Shown: positions 23,482 to 35,597 of the stretch, in pieces
Layout of the letters: each line of letters begins with the position of its first letter
Numbering within the stretch: position 1 is the stretch's first letter
Notes under the pieces: generated by a model
Databases searched by the model: none
Seen by the model: the letters and a program-made list of their open reading frames with translations, nothing else
Told to the model about the DNA's origin: nothing
Position numbers and translations under genes: made by a program
NCBI GenBank assembly: GCA_021464415.1
Contig: CM038463.1
Span: 2,108,001-2,172,000 of the forward strand
DNA: 64,000 nt
From: Lonicera japonica
Lineage: Eukaryota; Streptophyta; Magnoliopsida; Dipsacales; Caprifoliaceae
Direction: 5' to 3'

Positions 23482-25924
23482 TCAATTTTTCTTATTCCGG
23501 CCACAGCTGTGTCGATTATGTCCGGCTTTCCCACATATCCCACAATGGTTAGTTCGCCAACGATCGCTTATGTCCATCTCGTTACGAATACGCCTTAACG
23601 GACAACCCTTCTCTCGTAACATAACAGGATTAGGGATCAAGACATTGGGGGTGATGGGATTAATGCATTCCAGTACTCCATTGGCAAAGCAGGATTCATT
23701 GCAGAAGCATAAGTAGCCACATAAGCCTCGAGAGACAAAACAAGATCAATTAAATACTTTGGCTCCAGTCTTAAATCAACACACACCGCCATGACATAAG
23801 AACAATGATACTTATAAACAGACCACCTCCCGCAGCTGCACGTGCGTTCCTTAATGTTGACATTTTTAACTTTACCTTTAGCTGATGTGACTGCCACTGA
23901 TCCCTCGGACATATTATGCCTAAAGACACAGTATTTTTAGACTTTATTTTGAAGTTTTGCAAATCTAATCGCCATGATCGGGATATGTTCCAACTCAGAA
24001 TTGTTATGCCTCTCTACGCCTTCATGTCTTAGTTGACAAAAGTAACTAACTTGACGGTGGAATATAAGCTTCACGAGCGGTGACAGGCAAATATCTCACT
24101 CCTAGTAAAACCCCATTGAATACTTCTAAAATGTTTGTCGAGTTAATCCCATATCGGTGCCCTCTATCATAAACAAAAGTCCACTTTTCGAGTGGAATCT
24201 CGTTTAGCCACTTCCATGATTTTTTTCTTTTATTCGGTTGAAGTTCATCATACTCTTTGATCCAGTTCATATAGTATTCGAATTTGGATAACTGGTAAGC
24301 AGTAATAACCTTCCACATAAGTAACCTTAACGTTCGATCCGGTTTGTATTTGCTTGTGAAGTTACTATGAATGTGGCGTATGCAAAAGCGATGATATATT
24401 TTCGGCTCTTGAAATTGAGCATCGAAATTGATTACTGTTAATATACCCTTGTGACGATAAAAAAGCAAGCATATTCCTTCTCGCCCTTTAACAACATAAT
24501 GCCAAACCCGCTTTAGAAAGCAATTCCAAGTCTCGTAACTTTCTTCCTCTCCATATTCGAATGCAAGCGGAAAAATACCCTCATTTGCATCCATTGCCAT
24601 TGCAATAAATAACTTCCCATTGTACTTACCCCAAAGATGTGTCGCGTCAAAACTAATAATAGGATGACAATGCACAAAACCTTCAATTGAACCGCTAAAG
24701 GCCCAAAAGTTCTTATCAAAAACACAATAACTCTCATCACATTGGTTGCTTCTCAATTCATGGATCGTCCTTTTATTGTGATACGTAATAGCTGCCAAAT
24801 ATCTTGGCATTAGCGCATAAGACTCTTTCCAATCACCAAATAAAGTCTCAATGGCCTTCTGCTTTGCATTCCATGCTTTCTAATAAGATACCTTATAGCC
24901 GTATTAATCCTTAATGAATACAACAATAACCCCGATCCTAAGGGCGGGATCGACCTCCACCATGTGCATTATTTTGCTTGCAATGAAACGCAGTCAAGAT
25001 GTTTGTGACTTTGTTTCAAATAATCAAATCTACATGTATGGGGTCCCTCGTACTTGGTTATTTCAAATTGCTCGTGTTTTTTCTTCTTCCTACATCACGA
25101 AGACACCATTTGCATCCTTTTTCATGTAATTTGCACCTAATTGCCCATATATCTGTCTTAGATTCATCAACAATATATTCATTTGAATTCTTGATTGCGA
25201 ACAATTTAATAGCAATTTTTAAGTCTATTTTCGTTTAAAAAATTAGCCCTTTTTTAAGTTCATTTTCATCCATAGTCTGATCTTCTATTAAGACCTCCTC
25301 GTCCACACTTGTAACATTAAATCGGGTGTAGAATGACGGCACATCATCATTAACCTACCCAATCTTAATCGGTTCTTCCTCTTCATCACCTTCATTATTA
25401 CTTAAATCGTGCATAACATCAAATTAAGAGTCCAAGTCCTCTTTAGATTAGTATTCTGCATCCGATACATAATTTATACCACCTCCGGCCCCAAGCATGG
25501 ACTCGGGTTTAGGCTTACGTGATTTCTGATCTTTCTTACTAGTGCCACAAAAACTGTAGTTTTTTGAAGGTCGCGAACTAGAACCAAAAAAAGAAATAAG
25601 GCAGCCCTCATTGATAGGGTCATTAAACTCCTGATGTTGTAATGGATCAATGGACAAAGGGGTACATTGTGCTGACAGTGGTGATCCACACGGTCCGGAT
25701 AATCGCAAATTTTTGCCAATAGGATACACATCGTAATTGAAATCAACTTTCACAATATACAAATTAATTGCATTAACGGGGGTATTGTAAATAGTTATCA
25801 TTACAAATTCCATACTTCCATCATCTATAATTTCATGGAGAAAGTAATTCCAAGTAGTTATGGATACTAAAAATGGACATATACAAGTCATCTTCAACAT
25901 GGACTGTATGCGGTCAATATCCAT
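23482..25924 (-). pseudogene. MURA-type MULE transposase, decayed
   Basis: N-terminal part at 25924-25448. Then, with stops, comes a helix-turn-helix-like stretch ending KAWNAKQKAIETLFGDWKES near 24870-24830. The DDE domain lies at 24810-24046. It has the first catalytic Asp in ISFDATHLWGKYNGKLF and a CxxH-like FCIRHIHSNF. The Glu region is NILEVFNGVLLGVRYLP. The second catalytic Asp is missing: the family's SDRH(K/P)GI appears as FYRHKGI. The SWIM finger at 23850-23800 reads CSCGRWSVYKYHCSYV, with Tyr where the ligand His should be. A frameshift near 23640 leads to the C-terminal zinc knuckle CGICGKAGHNRHSC, intact, ending at a TGA at 23484-23482. It is inactive but well preserved, and is the transposase expected for the surrounding TIRs. 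Confidence 0.88.
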
Positions 25925-28299
25925 AGCAAAAAATACTTTACCTACTAATTCGGAGTAAGTACTGCTTTTGTCTAGGATAATGCCCCGCTTTCATATGGTT
26001 TATTGTATGTCCAACCTTAGTCCCCATTAATTATATTGTCGCCCGAATAAAGCAGAAAACAAAAACGTCTGCTTCCCATTATCCACCTTCAAGACAATAA
26101 GCCAGTTTAGTTTATTTTCAATGAAAATAACTGAAACCAAGCAACTATGGAGTTATGGGATTTACTTTAAAGGTTGGTGGTGGCCGTGGACCAAGATTTT
26201 TCCTTTAATAAATATTTTTGGAGTTTATCTTAGTTGAATATTTTTATCATTTCACAATTGTACTGAAACAAACTATATCTATCCACAATCACTTTTTTAT
26301 TGATTTAAAAAAAAAATAAGGCATACAGAGCTACTAAAAAGAAAAGATTCACAGCTATCAAGAGCTCTAGATGCCCTATCCTACAATCCTATTAGAAATA
26401 TGATATATGATTTGCAAATCCTCAACTAAATTTATCAAGAGCCTTAAGTTATTATTACACGCGACGATTATAGTAAGTTTATACATTCATTATTATACAT
26501 AAGTAAATTTAGCTATTAACGCGCTCATGCTGTGGTCAACCATGGGCTACGGATGCTTTTATTGCCAAAATAATTATTTATATTGTCAAAACAATATACA
26601 ATTTTAGAAATATATTGTACAACTTCTCAAAGTAATACTATACCCCTAACAAATACAATATTGCTTTTGACAATATGGCTATCTTGTAAATAAATTGTGA
26701 TAAATGTTGCCTAATGAATCCAATAAAGATAAATAAAAATATAAACAATCTAGAAAAAAAATTTGATGTAAAGAATGTAATTAACAAATTATGAAACAAT
26801 TTAGATTATTGATATATTTACCAATATTTCTAAAGCAGTTATCTCTTTAACATAATATAATACTGATTTGAGAAATTGTACTGATGCTTCTCAAGTTATA
26901 CATTATCTGACTTTTGATAATAGTACCACTATATTGATATGAGTATATATGTCAAATTTCAAGACATTTATATCAATTTTTATCTATTTCATTAATTATG
27001 TTAGTAATAAAGAGCTTTTTTATTATGTTAGATTTTTTGTGATAATGTGATGAATGAATTTTTCCTCCTTTTTCTCTTGCAAATTCAAGCTTCACATAAA
27101 TGTAGGCATCATACATCTCCCATTTTCTCAATGTAATAAAATTAGTTCAAAAAAAAATACAATATAGAGTTAATTCTTAACTTAAGAATTAAATCTACTT
27201 GAGCTAGAATCTCACAATGTCCCAGTTGTCACGTGCATTTCATGAAACAATGAGATACTGGTTTTACTAATTATAAGTAATTTATTTTATTTTATGTTTT
27301 TATTTTAAATTTATTGTTGAAATTGCAAGATATTGACCCACATAAGCCAACTGAAAGTGTTTTATTTTTGGGATAATAAATACAAACAAAAAATTGTACC
27401 CCTCTTTTCAGGTTTAAAAATGGTTGGTGCACTTTCATATTTATGAGAAAAATAACTTTCAATTGATAAAACCAATTACGATGACCCCTAAAAGGTATCA
27501 AAACCCAAACACACCACAAATTATATGAAGAGTAATATGTTAAAATTATATAAAATTCTAATGAATACATGAAAAATAATACATATTGAAAGCCTCATAC
27601 ATATGTTTATTTTGTCAACTCAATACACAACATAATTAAAATGAATTATATTTATAGCCTAATTAATACTTACATTAAAATATATTCAGTAGACTTTTTA
27701 TGTTGAGGAACTTTTTTAAATGGTCCCCATTACGCATTCACATTCACAATTCTATTGATAACAAACATATATATATATAGAGAGAGTTTTTACCAATTTA
27801 TAATCAACCAACGATTACAACTCTTAGCGAATATCACTATCAATACCTATATCAGCACTTATACCCATCAAATGCCCAATATCAAATCTTAAAATGACAG
27901 CTTATACCATAAACACAACAATATTAACAAACAATAAATGAGATTTAACAATTACCTTAGAGTAGATCTGGGTGTTTCCTAGCGGATGGGGAGAGGGAAG
28001 GCTCAACCACAGCAATAGGGGATATGCGGGGGGCTGGACGGTGAAGTGAGGCGTAGGGGAGGTGGGGCTGGGGCAGACGCCGATGAGGGAGACGGGCCAG
28101 TGGAGTGTACAGCGTGAGGGAGGGCAGAAATCGACGAAGGGGAGGTGGGGCAGATTGCGAGAAGAGAGGAGTGTGCGTTGGTGGGAATGTCGGTAAGGGT
28201 GAGGGTGTGTGTACACCAGTGAGAAGGAAATAGAGTAGTGGTGAGGGATCGGTGGAGTTGACGGCTAGTGGGACTTAAGGGAGCGACGAAGAAGTGAAG
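25925..28299. other. Right-arm spacer of the giant MULE
   Basis: 25925-27900 is AT-rich with no gene recognised, including scattered ACAATAT/ATATTGT words near 26560-26700. 27950-28290 becomes abruptly GC-rich and purine-rich, directly inside the right TIR. On the minus strand it is open for over 100 codons in two frames, Pro/Ser/His-rich, with no recognisable domain. As the region upstream of MURA it may hold the element promoter and 5' leader. Confidence 0.5.
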
Positions 28300-28617
28300 G
28301 GGGGGGGGGGGGGACGAGCGATTTTCCACGTAAAATTGCTGGTGGGACTAGCGAGTTTACACGTAAAATCACGTGTGCTACTGGCAATTTTACGTATAAA
28401 ATCGTGTGTTCCATTGACGTCTTTACGGTGAATTTTTTCTTTTTCTTTTTTTAAATCACCAAAGGGACTAACGGTTTTTGAGTTAAAAACGTCAGTGGCA
28501 CTAACGTTTTTATACACTACCCCTTTTTCCCAAATATCTTCAAAACTACCCCTATTCACTTAAATAAGTTTTATAACTACACCATTTATACAAAAAATTC
28601 AAATGTCCACCATTGAG
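28300..28617 (-). repeat. Right TIR of the giant MULE, hairpin modules
   Basis: Reverse complement of the left arm in block order. Begins inside with a run of 15 G (28299-28313) and GACGAGCGATTTTCCACG, continues with modules such as GGCAATTTTACGTATAAAAT and ends near GGACATTTGAATTTTTTG (minus strand). Confidence 0.75.
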
Positions 28618-28619
28618 TC

Positions 28620-29412
28620 TCAGGTAAACGGACCCCTTAAGTAATCTTAATCAAATGAGTTGTGCTTACGTCACATTTGCTGCATTATTGGATAACATCG
28701 TTCTTTAGAATTTATTTTCTTTTGAGAAAAAGAAATAACACCAGCCATCCTTTTCACTAGAATACAACAACAGAGCAGAACACAAATTATTTTATACAGG
28801 TCCTTGCAATTAATCGTTTACATTATTTGTAAAATAGATTTGGTCGGTTTTTAGAATATTTGAAGTCGATATTCCTTTCGAATTGAGAAATGGTGCTTAT
28901 AATCTAATCTAACCTCATGCTAAAATCTCACAGCAAACATAATTTGACGTGAAAATATAAATTTGGCATATCAATATATCAATTAGTTAATTAAAATAAT
29001 TAAAATAAAATGTGATATTTTTATGTTCACTTAGAATTATTGGACCCGGATGATCTTTGTTTCAGCAAACTGCATTTCAACGGTGAACAATCTGAGTTAA
29101 TGTAAACAGGGAAAGATCAAAGTTTCTACGAACTTAATTGGCAAACATATACAATTATACATACAAGTAAGCCTAGTTTGGCTGGTTTTAATTTAAGCGC
29201 ATTGCTATCCATTCGATTCGATTCGATAAAATTAAATTAAATTAAATTAAACAAAAGTATATATATATATATTATTATAGCCTGACCCTACTAATACTAA
29301 CTTTCATGAAGAAAGTCAAAAGACAAATTTAACTTTAGCGATGAACCAACCTCGCCGGAAGTCCACTAGCGCATTAAATTTCAGAAGGTATATATACATA
29401 CAATAAATAAAA
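28620..29412. other. Intergenic region downstream of the DUF1645 gene
   Basis: AT-rich, with an (ATTAA)n run at 29230-29250 and a (TA)n run. Nothing else recognised. The 3' UTR of the minus-strand DUF1645 gene should lie just left of 29413. Confidence 0.5.
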
Positions 29413-30598
29413 TTATTCTAATTTGTAACTGGAAGAAACTGGACTCAAGGTTTTGGTGAGTCCGTTAAAGGCATCATAACCTTTAGAACTAAAACCTAAG
29501 CAACCAAGCAGACCTTGCCTGTAAGGCAAAAACGTCTTCTTCTTCATCTCATCCGCCTGCGCTCTATTTTTAGTGTAATGCAGCTCGTGCGGCGATGGAG
29601 AAAATCGGCGTTTCGAGACACCGTTTACAGGTTTTCCGGTTACACATTTCTTTGCATTTTGCTGCTGCTTTTGCTTCTCCTTGTCGTCTCTCGAAGATGA
29701 CGGAGTGAGAGACGGCGAATTTGTCTTTCTCCCTTTCGACGAGGAAGATAAAGTTATGGTATTCCAGAACTTCTCTCTGCTGTTTCCTCTACCTTCGCTC
29801 TTACTTCTGTACAGAAGATCCTTCAGAAATATCCATTTCTTCGAGTTCCGACCGGAAGATGAAGATCGCGATGAAGAAGCAGAACCACAAGGCGTCGAAT
29901 CAATTGACGGTATATCGTTCTGTTTGTCTTTGTCGAACTTATCGCTATCTTCGAGTTCTAGTAACTCCGGCGTATAATTGTGTTTATGGCCTTCTTCGTA
30001 CCACTGAAACTCTTCAACTCGCAGTGGAGACATAGATCTGGCTTTTCTGTGGAGAGATCTGTTTTTTGACCTCAGATCTCTTCCTCTTACAACACGTTCC
30101 TCGTAATCTGGGTGACATCTTCTGTTAATTCCTTTTTCATCTTCTTCGTCTTCACCGTCCTGATCCATCAACGGAGTCAAAATCTGAGGCCTCTGCAAGT
30201 GCGAAGAGAGTTTCATGGGCCGGATCTGGCCGTTAAAGAACAGCTCATCGGCCGAACTCATCGATCCATTGGCCGCTGGTCCGTTTGGCGAAAATCTAGA
30301 AGAAAACTCGAACTCAAACGATCCAGCTGAAGTCAACTTTTCCGTTGCTCCTAATGTCTTCGACTCCATAGAAGTCTGAGTTTTACACAAAACGAAGTGC
30401 ATGGGACTCGCCGGAGCACTGAAGAAATAACCACCGGAGGACCCAGCTCCACCGCCACGGCCAGGGACTAGAAGGTGCGCTAACGTATGGAGTGGAGCAT
30501 GAACTATCGATGTCTTCGCTGAGACAGTGAGTATCGGTAGAGATGCCACTGATGGTGTGAGGTTGTTCATCGCCGTTGTTAGAATTAGAGAGGAGCAT
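29413..30598 (-). CDS. DUF1645-family protein with a one-base frameshift near the N-terminus
   Basis: The family signature is clear: a Ser/Pro-rich N-terminal motif CSTPYVSAPSSP, then FFSAPASPMHFVL, FEFEFSSRF, SADELFFNGQIRP, a basic Ser-rich middle and a C-terminal TFLPYRQGLLGCLGFSS. The N-terminal motif is read from ATG 30598-30596 for 45 codons. The rest is read one frame over, from 30462 to the stop at 29413. The frames join if one base at about 30463 is ignored (the T in CCCTGG on the minus strand), giving about 394 residues. A naive annotation would start at 30570 or 30792 in the second frame and lose the conserved motif. Either the base is a sequencing or assembly error in a live gene, or the allele is damaged. 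Absence of any other lesion over 1.2 kb favours an error or a very recent change. DUF1645 function is not established. No intron is evident. Confidence 0.8.
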
Positions 30599-30800
30599 TT
30601 TTGGTAGGAGAGAGAGGGGATGTGTGAAATGTGAATGTGTGGTGGGATTGAGTTTTGGGACTTGGGAGTGGTGAGGGGGAGGTTTGGATACCTGACTGAC
30701 TGACTGACTGACTTGTTGGACAAGGAAAGGGCAATAAATTTTAGAGAGAGAGAGGAGAAAGAGAAAGCGCTCTGAGCGAGGAGGGAATGCATGTGTTATG
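30599..30800 (-). promoter_or_regulatory. 5' leader region of the DUF1645 gene
   Basis: About 200 bp upstream of the start on the minus strand. It has a CT-rich tract (reverse complement of GAGAGAGAGGAGAAAG at 30745-30760) and a short (CAGT)n run (reverse complement of CTGACTGACTGACTGAC near 30694). It stays open in one frame by chance. I did not fix a TATA box. Confidence 0.35.
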
Positions 30801-32559
30801 GCAGGCGGGCTGTGCCCCCCTCTCCCTACTTCAGGACTCGTAATAATGTGTGAGAGTCCTGGTTAAACAACCGTGACGTCCCACAAAATTACCGAGGCTG
30901 CCCCCCTAAATTGACTTCTTTAATTTTACAATTAAAAAAATACTAATAATTTGCAGCTGTTGGCACTATCTTTATATTATTTATACCATCTTGCATAATA
31001 TAAAAGTAAATATTTAATTTATCAATTTATATAAAATTGTATAGATAAAAAAATAAAAATATTTATCATGACACATGATATATTGGGAAAAAAAAATGAA
31101 AAGATTTACTCTAACATATGATATATCGGCCAAAGTATAACACAACGATTAAATTTTAAAAAGAATTATTTAGACACAATACATAATGTATTAGCTAAGT
31201 CTATAACATCTCATGACAAATTATGTGTTGGGAGAATTCAAAATTTGTTAGTAGCACTACACATTTTATGTTATGGAAAGGTCTTAATTTTATTTTTACA
31301 CATGATGTATCGAGTAGTATATAAGTTTGTCAATATATAATTTTACCTTTTATTTATTTTTTTAGCTTACTTTTTTGATATATTTCATGGCGCAATGGGA
31401 TAGCAAAAAACAAAAATTACCCTATTAGCTTATGGCCGGGATGGAGAATGTCTTACGTACTTCTTTTTTTTTCTGAGCCTTGGGTACGTTAAAGTTAGGT
31501 TTTTTATTTTTTTAACATTTTACTCTAATTTAGAGTTTCATGTGATAGTTTGAGAGCATCAATAATTACACTATAGAAAAAGTTTATGAGTTTTAAGGGA
31601 GGAAATTGTTTGGTTGCTCTCTTTTTATTTTTTCTCAAAATTTTAAAAACTCAACTCAAAACAAATTCTACTTTCACACATCTCAAAATTTATTTCACTT
31701 TATTTTTTCTCTTTTAAAACACCATAACTTTAAATTCAAAAATCAAAATTAAATAAGAAATATATTTTAAGGGAGATCTAAAAAATATATTTATTGTTTT
31801 TATTTATAAATTTTTGTTTGTTTGCCTTCTTTGTTGCTCTCATGTATATGTTATTATTTTAGAAAGATTATTATGTTTTTTATTTTTTCATTGAATTAGT
31901 AATGTCAAAATTTCCCGTTTTTAAAAATTCTAATTTGTAAACATTGTAAATTGATAAATCATGTTTTCAAACAAATTTTATTTTTTGTCAGTGAATTTGT
32001 ATGATAGTTTTTTCACACATCATTTTTTTGTTTAATATCTTAAGAATTAAATTTATAAAATTTATTTCACTTTATTTTCAGAATTAAGTCTCTAGTAAAA
32101 TTTATAAATTGATTTAAAAAAAATTTTAAAACACTATTTGTTTTAACTAGAAATTATAACTTTAAATACCAAAAATCAAATTTTTTTGAATGAAGGGCCT
32201 ATTTTTAATTGGTAATAGTGTAAGAATTTTGTTTTAATTAAATAAGAATAAATTTAAATATATATTTAAAACATACTCGAAATTTACACAAAAAATATCG
32301 AGATCAGTAAAATAAAAAATATATTTATTGTTTTTATTTATAAGATTTTTGTTTGCACTAAAAATATCGCTGGACTTAAGCCTTCTTTGTTAGGTCCAAA
32401 TTTCGTCCACATATTTTAATGCATGTATTTTTTATATGTTATTATTTTGAAAAAAAAAGACACAGTCATATTATCAATAAAATAAAAAAAGCCCTTTATT
32501 TAAAAAATTATTATTATGAAAATCTTTCTCTAATAAACCCTTTTTTTTTTTATTTAATT
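30801..32559. other. AT-rich intergenic stretch with a family A repeat
   Basis: No gene recognised. 31570-31800 matches family A in inverted orientation, with CATCTCAAAATTTATTTCAC corresponding to the GTGAATTGAATTTTGGGAAG region of 52730-52755, and 32020-32180 partly repeats it. 31080-31340 has recurring ACACATGATATATTGGG-like words. Confidence 0.45.
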
Positions 32560-33393
32560 TTTGTACAAAGAACTCATATTTAACAAAGGGATGTACCAAT
32601 TTCATAATTTGGTTTTACAATAAGCCCATAATATTACATTGAATTAGTAATGACAAACATACCCCTAAAATAATCATCTTATAATCCTTTCAAACATTTC
32701 AAGAAAGAAAGAAAATAATTTGAGTCCTGAAGGAAGAACCCTTCTTCCATATCTTTAGAAAATATACTTCTTTTATTTCTTTTCTCTTTCTCTCTCATAA
32801 ATTATCAGTGGTTGATTTAATTTGTTTTCCCTAATTATCTCTCTGTTTTTTGTTTCTTCCATTGTAAAACATATAAATTGATAACCGTTGGATCATATAT
32901 GTTCGGAAGACAAAGTTCATGCGCGAAAAATTAAGACGATAGGTCGTTTTGCTACAAAAAATCGACAGCCCAACGGGTGTTATGTGATTTTGTTTTTTTT
33001 GATCCCTATATATATCTAAATAAATTAAGTAGAGTGATCTCATCAATTTTGTTGTTCTCTGTTTTGTTTGTATGATAGTTTGTTGTTTTTATTCTGGTTG
33101 TTGTTCTGAATCATGAAACCTTCTGGTTGCTTCCAGGGGGTCCATCACCTTTTGGTGTTCCAGGGGGTCTGCATAGCACCTTTTTTGTACTAAATACATT
33201 TAACCTTCTGGTGGCTGTATCTTACCTCCTGATTGTGGTGAATTAACCTTCTGGTGGCTGTCCATTTATACCTTTTGGTGGCTGTCTAGTTTATATGCAG
33301 GGGGTGCAACTCACCTTCTGGTTTTCACAATCACGCATTAAAATTAAATAATTCTAAAATAATTTAGGAATTTTATCTATCTATCTATCTATA

Positions 33394-33469
<76 letters not shown>

Positions 33470-33722
33470 AATCAAATTAAGATCTTCTTTATCATTTTAA
33501 CTAGTAAAACCCTCTTCTCTCTCTCTCTCTCTCTCTCTTTATTTCCCTCTGGCGGTTAGCGGTGTTGCTTCCAATTGAACACTACTACTCTTTTCCTTCA
33601 AAACAAAAGTCTTCCTTAACATTACATCATTTAACCAAAGAAGAAGAGAAATGGAGTGTCTTTTTTGTAATCTAATTAATACCTATATAATTTTATTATT
33701 ATTAGAATGAGCCCTTGTGCCC
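32560..33722 (-). mobile_element. Non-autonomous repeat element, family B, copy 2 (inverted)
   Basis: Starts near AAAGAACTCATATTTAACAAAGG and ends AATGAGCCCTTGTGCCC, the reverse complement of the ends of copy 1 (343-1490). The internal block CCGTTGGATCATATATGTTC with GGAAGACAAAG corresponds to the GTCTTCCGAACA/AACGGTT block of copy 1. It carries a long CTAT microsatellite and CCTTCTGGTGGCTGT repeats. No coding region. Confidence 0.55.
33368..33475. repeat. (CTAT)n microsatellite, about 25 units
   Basis: About 100 bp of CTAT repeats with one ATAT interruption near 33391, followed 40 bp on by a (TC)n run at 33513-33538. Likely highly polymorphic. Confidence 0.95.
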
Positions 33723-33999
33723 AATTACCTCTTTTTTTTATTTGTTTTAAAAAGTGAGTAGTTGTTTTCAATAAAAAAAGAAAGAAAGCCAGTAGTTTGT
33801 TTAGCGCTATTTTGGCATTTCTTGAAAATAATGGGTGAAGGTAAAAGGGTAATTTGTGAAAATGTGGAGGGAGGGGCGATAAAAAAGAAAATATTTAATA
33901 ACATCAATTATAATATTATATATATATTATCATAAATTTAATGTAGTTGTAAAAAAACAGTAATTCATATAATCGATAAGAAAAAATTATATATATATA

Positions 34000-34407
34000 G
34001 GGGCGGAACGTGGGGGCCAGGTGGGGCCATGGCCCCAGACTTTTTAAAATATAAGAGAGTTAGGGGTTTATAACATCTATGGTTGTAATATTAATTAAAG
34101 AAGCAGCGTTTGGTGAGGGCGAGCCCTATTTTTGTGCTGGGGGCGGCTTTGTGTAATTATTATATATTATATATATATTATCGTGTAAATGTGTAATATA
34201 TATAATTTTTTTTTATTTCTTCTTAAATGTCTTCACTAGTATATTTTTATTTATTTATTTATTTTTGCCTTCATTTTTTTTATTATATAAAAAAACAGAT
34301 ATATAATTAATTTAATTCATATAATCAGAATGGAGAAGTATTTTAGTAAAAAATTGGTTTGTAAACATAATAAGAAAAATTTTTTTTTTAGCCCCCTTAT
34401 ATCCGCC
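34000..34407. mobile_element. Candidate short-TIR element
   Basis: Ends GGGGCGGAACGTGGGGGCC and (reverse complement) GGCGGATATAAGGGGGC share only GGCGGA plus a G-rich block. It is inserted between TATATATA runs, so a TSD cannot be judged. Related GGGCGGATCTCGG text is at 58187. No coding region. Confidence 0.35.
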
Positions 34408-34409
34408 AT

Positions 34410-35597
34410 ATATATATAATTAGGGTTATGGTAATGTGTATTTTAAGAATATGTATTAAGTATTTATTTTTAAAAATAATTAACTTACAACATATATTAA
34501 ATATGATACAAATTTTTATATAAAAATTTATTATTTTATTTATTATATTTTTAATATATATTTTAAAAACACATTTTATTATTTTTTATATAATTATTAC
34601 ATGGAATATTTTCTTGCCATGAAGAAAAAGATGGCACGTTTCATGGGGTTAGGTAGTTTGGTTTAACTGCAAGTGATAATAAAAACGAGAATCATCTTCA
34701 CAACTTTGAGGGAGACGTGGCGGCACGTGCTTGGGTTGGACTCCCCACGCGTCTGCCCATTCTTTAATTTCCCTTACTCTGCTGACTTCTCCCCTTAATT
34801 TATTAGCAACTGGTATCTGTCCTTCAAAGAAAAATGAAACTCAAGGCAAATTTGTTAACGAGCGCTATAACTTTTTTTTTTTTTTAAATAATTTATACTT
34901 CGAGAAATTCAAACACAAAATTTATTATTAAATATACTATTTTCTCGTACGAATTTAGTGAATCACGACCATCTCATAGGGGGGCGAGAGATTTTTGATA
35001 GGGGCAAAATTGGATAGGATTTTGAAATTCCAATAATAAAACGACACGGGTTTATTTTTATCTATTTAAATCAAATGACAAAATAAAAAAAAAAAGTTAA
35101 TTTTAAATGAAAATAGATATGTATTATTTTATCATTAAAAACCCCATTACCCAATCCAATTTTACCCCTATAAAAAATAGACTCATCCCATAGGAATTAA
35201 CGAGTGCAAGACTTGCCTTTTTTTTATTTTTATTTTAATCATCAAACCAAACAAACAAGATACACAGAAAAAAGAACCTAAAAAGGAGGCGGAGCCGTGG
35301 AAGGATAGAAACCCAACCACTAAATAGGGAAAACTTGTAATTTTAAAATTTATTTTATTTTTAAAAGTGAATTTAAATAACTTGCTTCTTTTCTTTTTAA
35401 ATGTTATATCTTAATAGGTATTGTTTTGATTGAATATATTATATTTAAATACGGAATTAATGTTATTTAAATAATTTTATTCTTATTATAAAAATGACTA
35501 TATGTAAGAAAGGGATAAAAACAAATATTTTATCTCTTTAAAAATTGTCTATATTTAAGAAAAAGATAATTTAAGTATTTTATTTCTTTTTTTAGCA
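34410..35597. other. Intergenic, nothing recognised
   Basis: AT-rich. 34690-34760 is locally GC-rich (GACGTGGCGGCACGTGC) but has no open frame I can support. Confidence 0.5.

Larger units (their letters stand above)
14410..28617 (-). mobile_element. Giant MULE (about 14.2 kb) carrying MURA, PMD and a third ORF
   Basis: The segments 14410-14720 and 28300-28617 are inverted repeats of each other, with matching order of blocks: GTCCA or GGACA near the end, TTTTTTGT, TAAATGG, then TATAAAAACG-type hairpin modules. Between them, all on the minus strand, lie a MURA-type transposase, a PMD protein and a two-exon ORF. That is a complete MULE cargo in one orientation, so I treat the whole as one element. 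Net of the nested 2.65-kb solo LTR it is about 11.5 kb. I found no clear 9-bp TSD, and the outer 20 bp of the arms are too diverged to fix the exact ends. Confidence 0.7.

Noticed and set aside
29515..30330. Several plus-strand ORFs opposite the DUF1645 gene
   Set aside because: Antisense shadows; no domain, no start or splice context.
30571..30792. N-terminal extension of the DUF1645 frame starting MHSLLAQSAF
   Set aside because: Leader sequence open by chance; the conserved family N-terminus is in the other frame from 30598.
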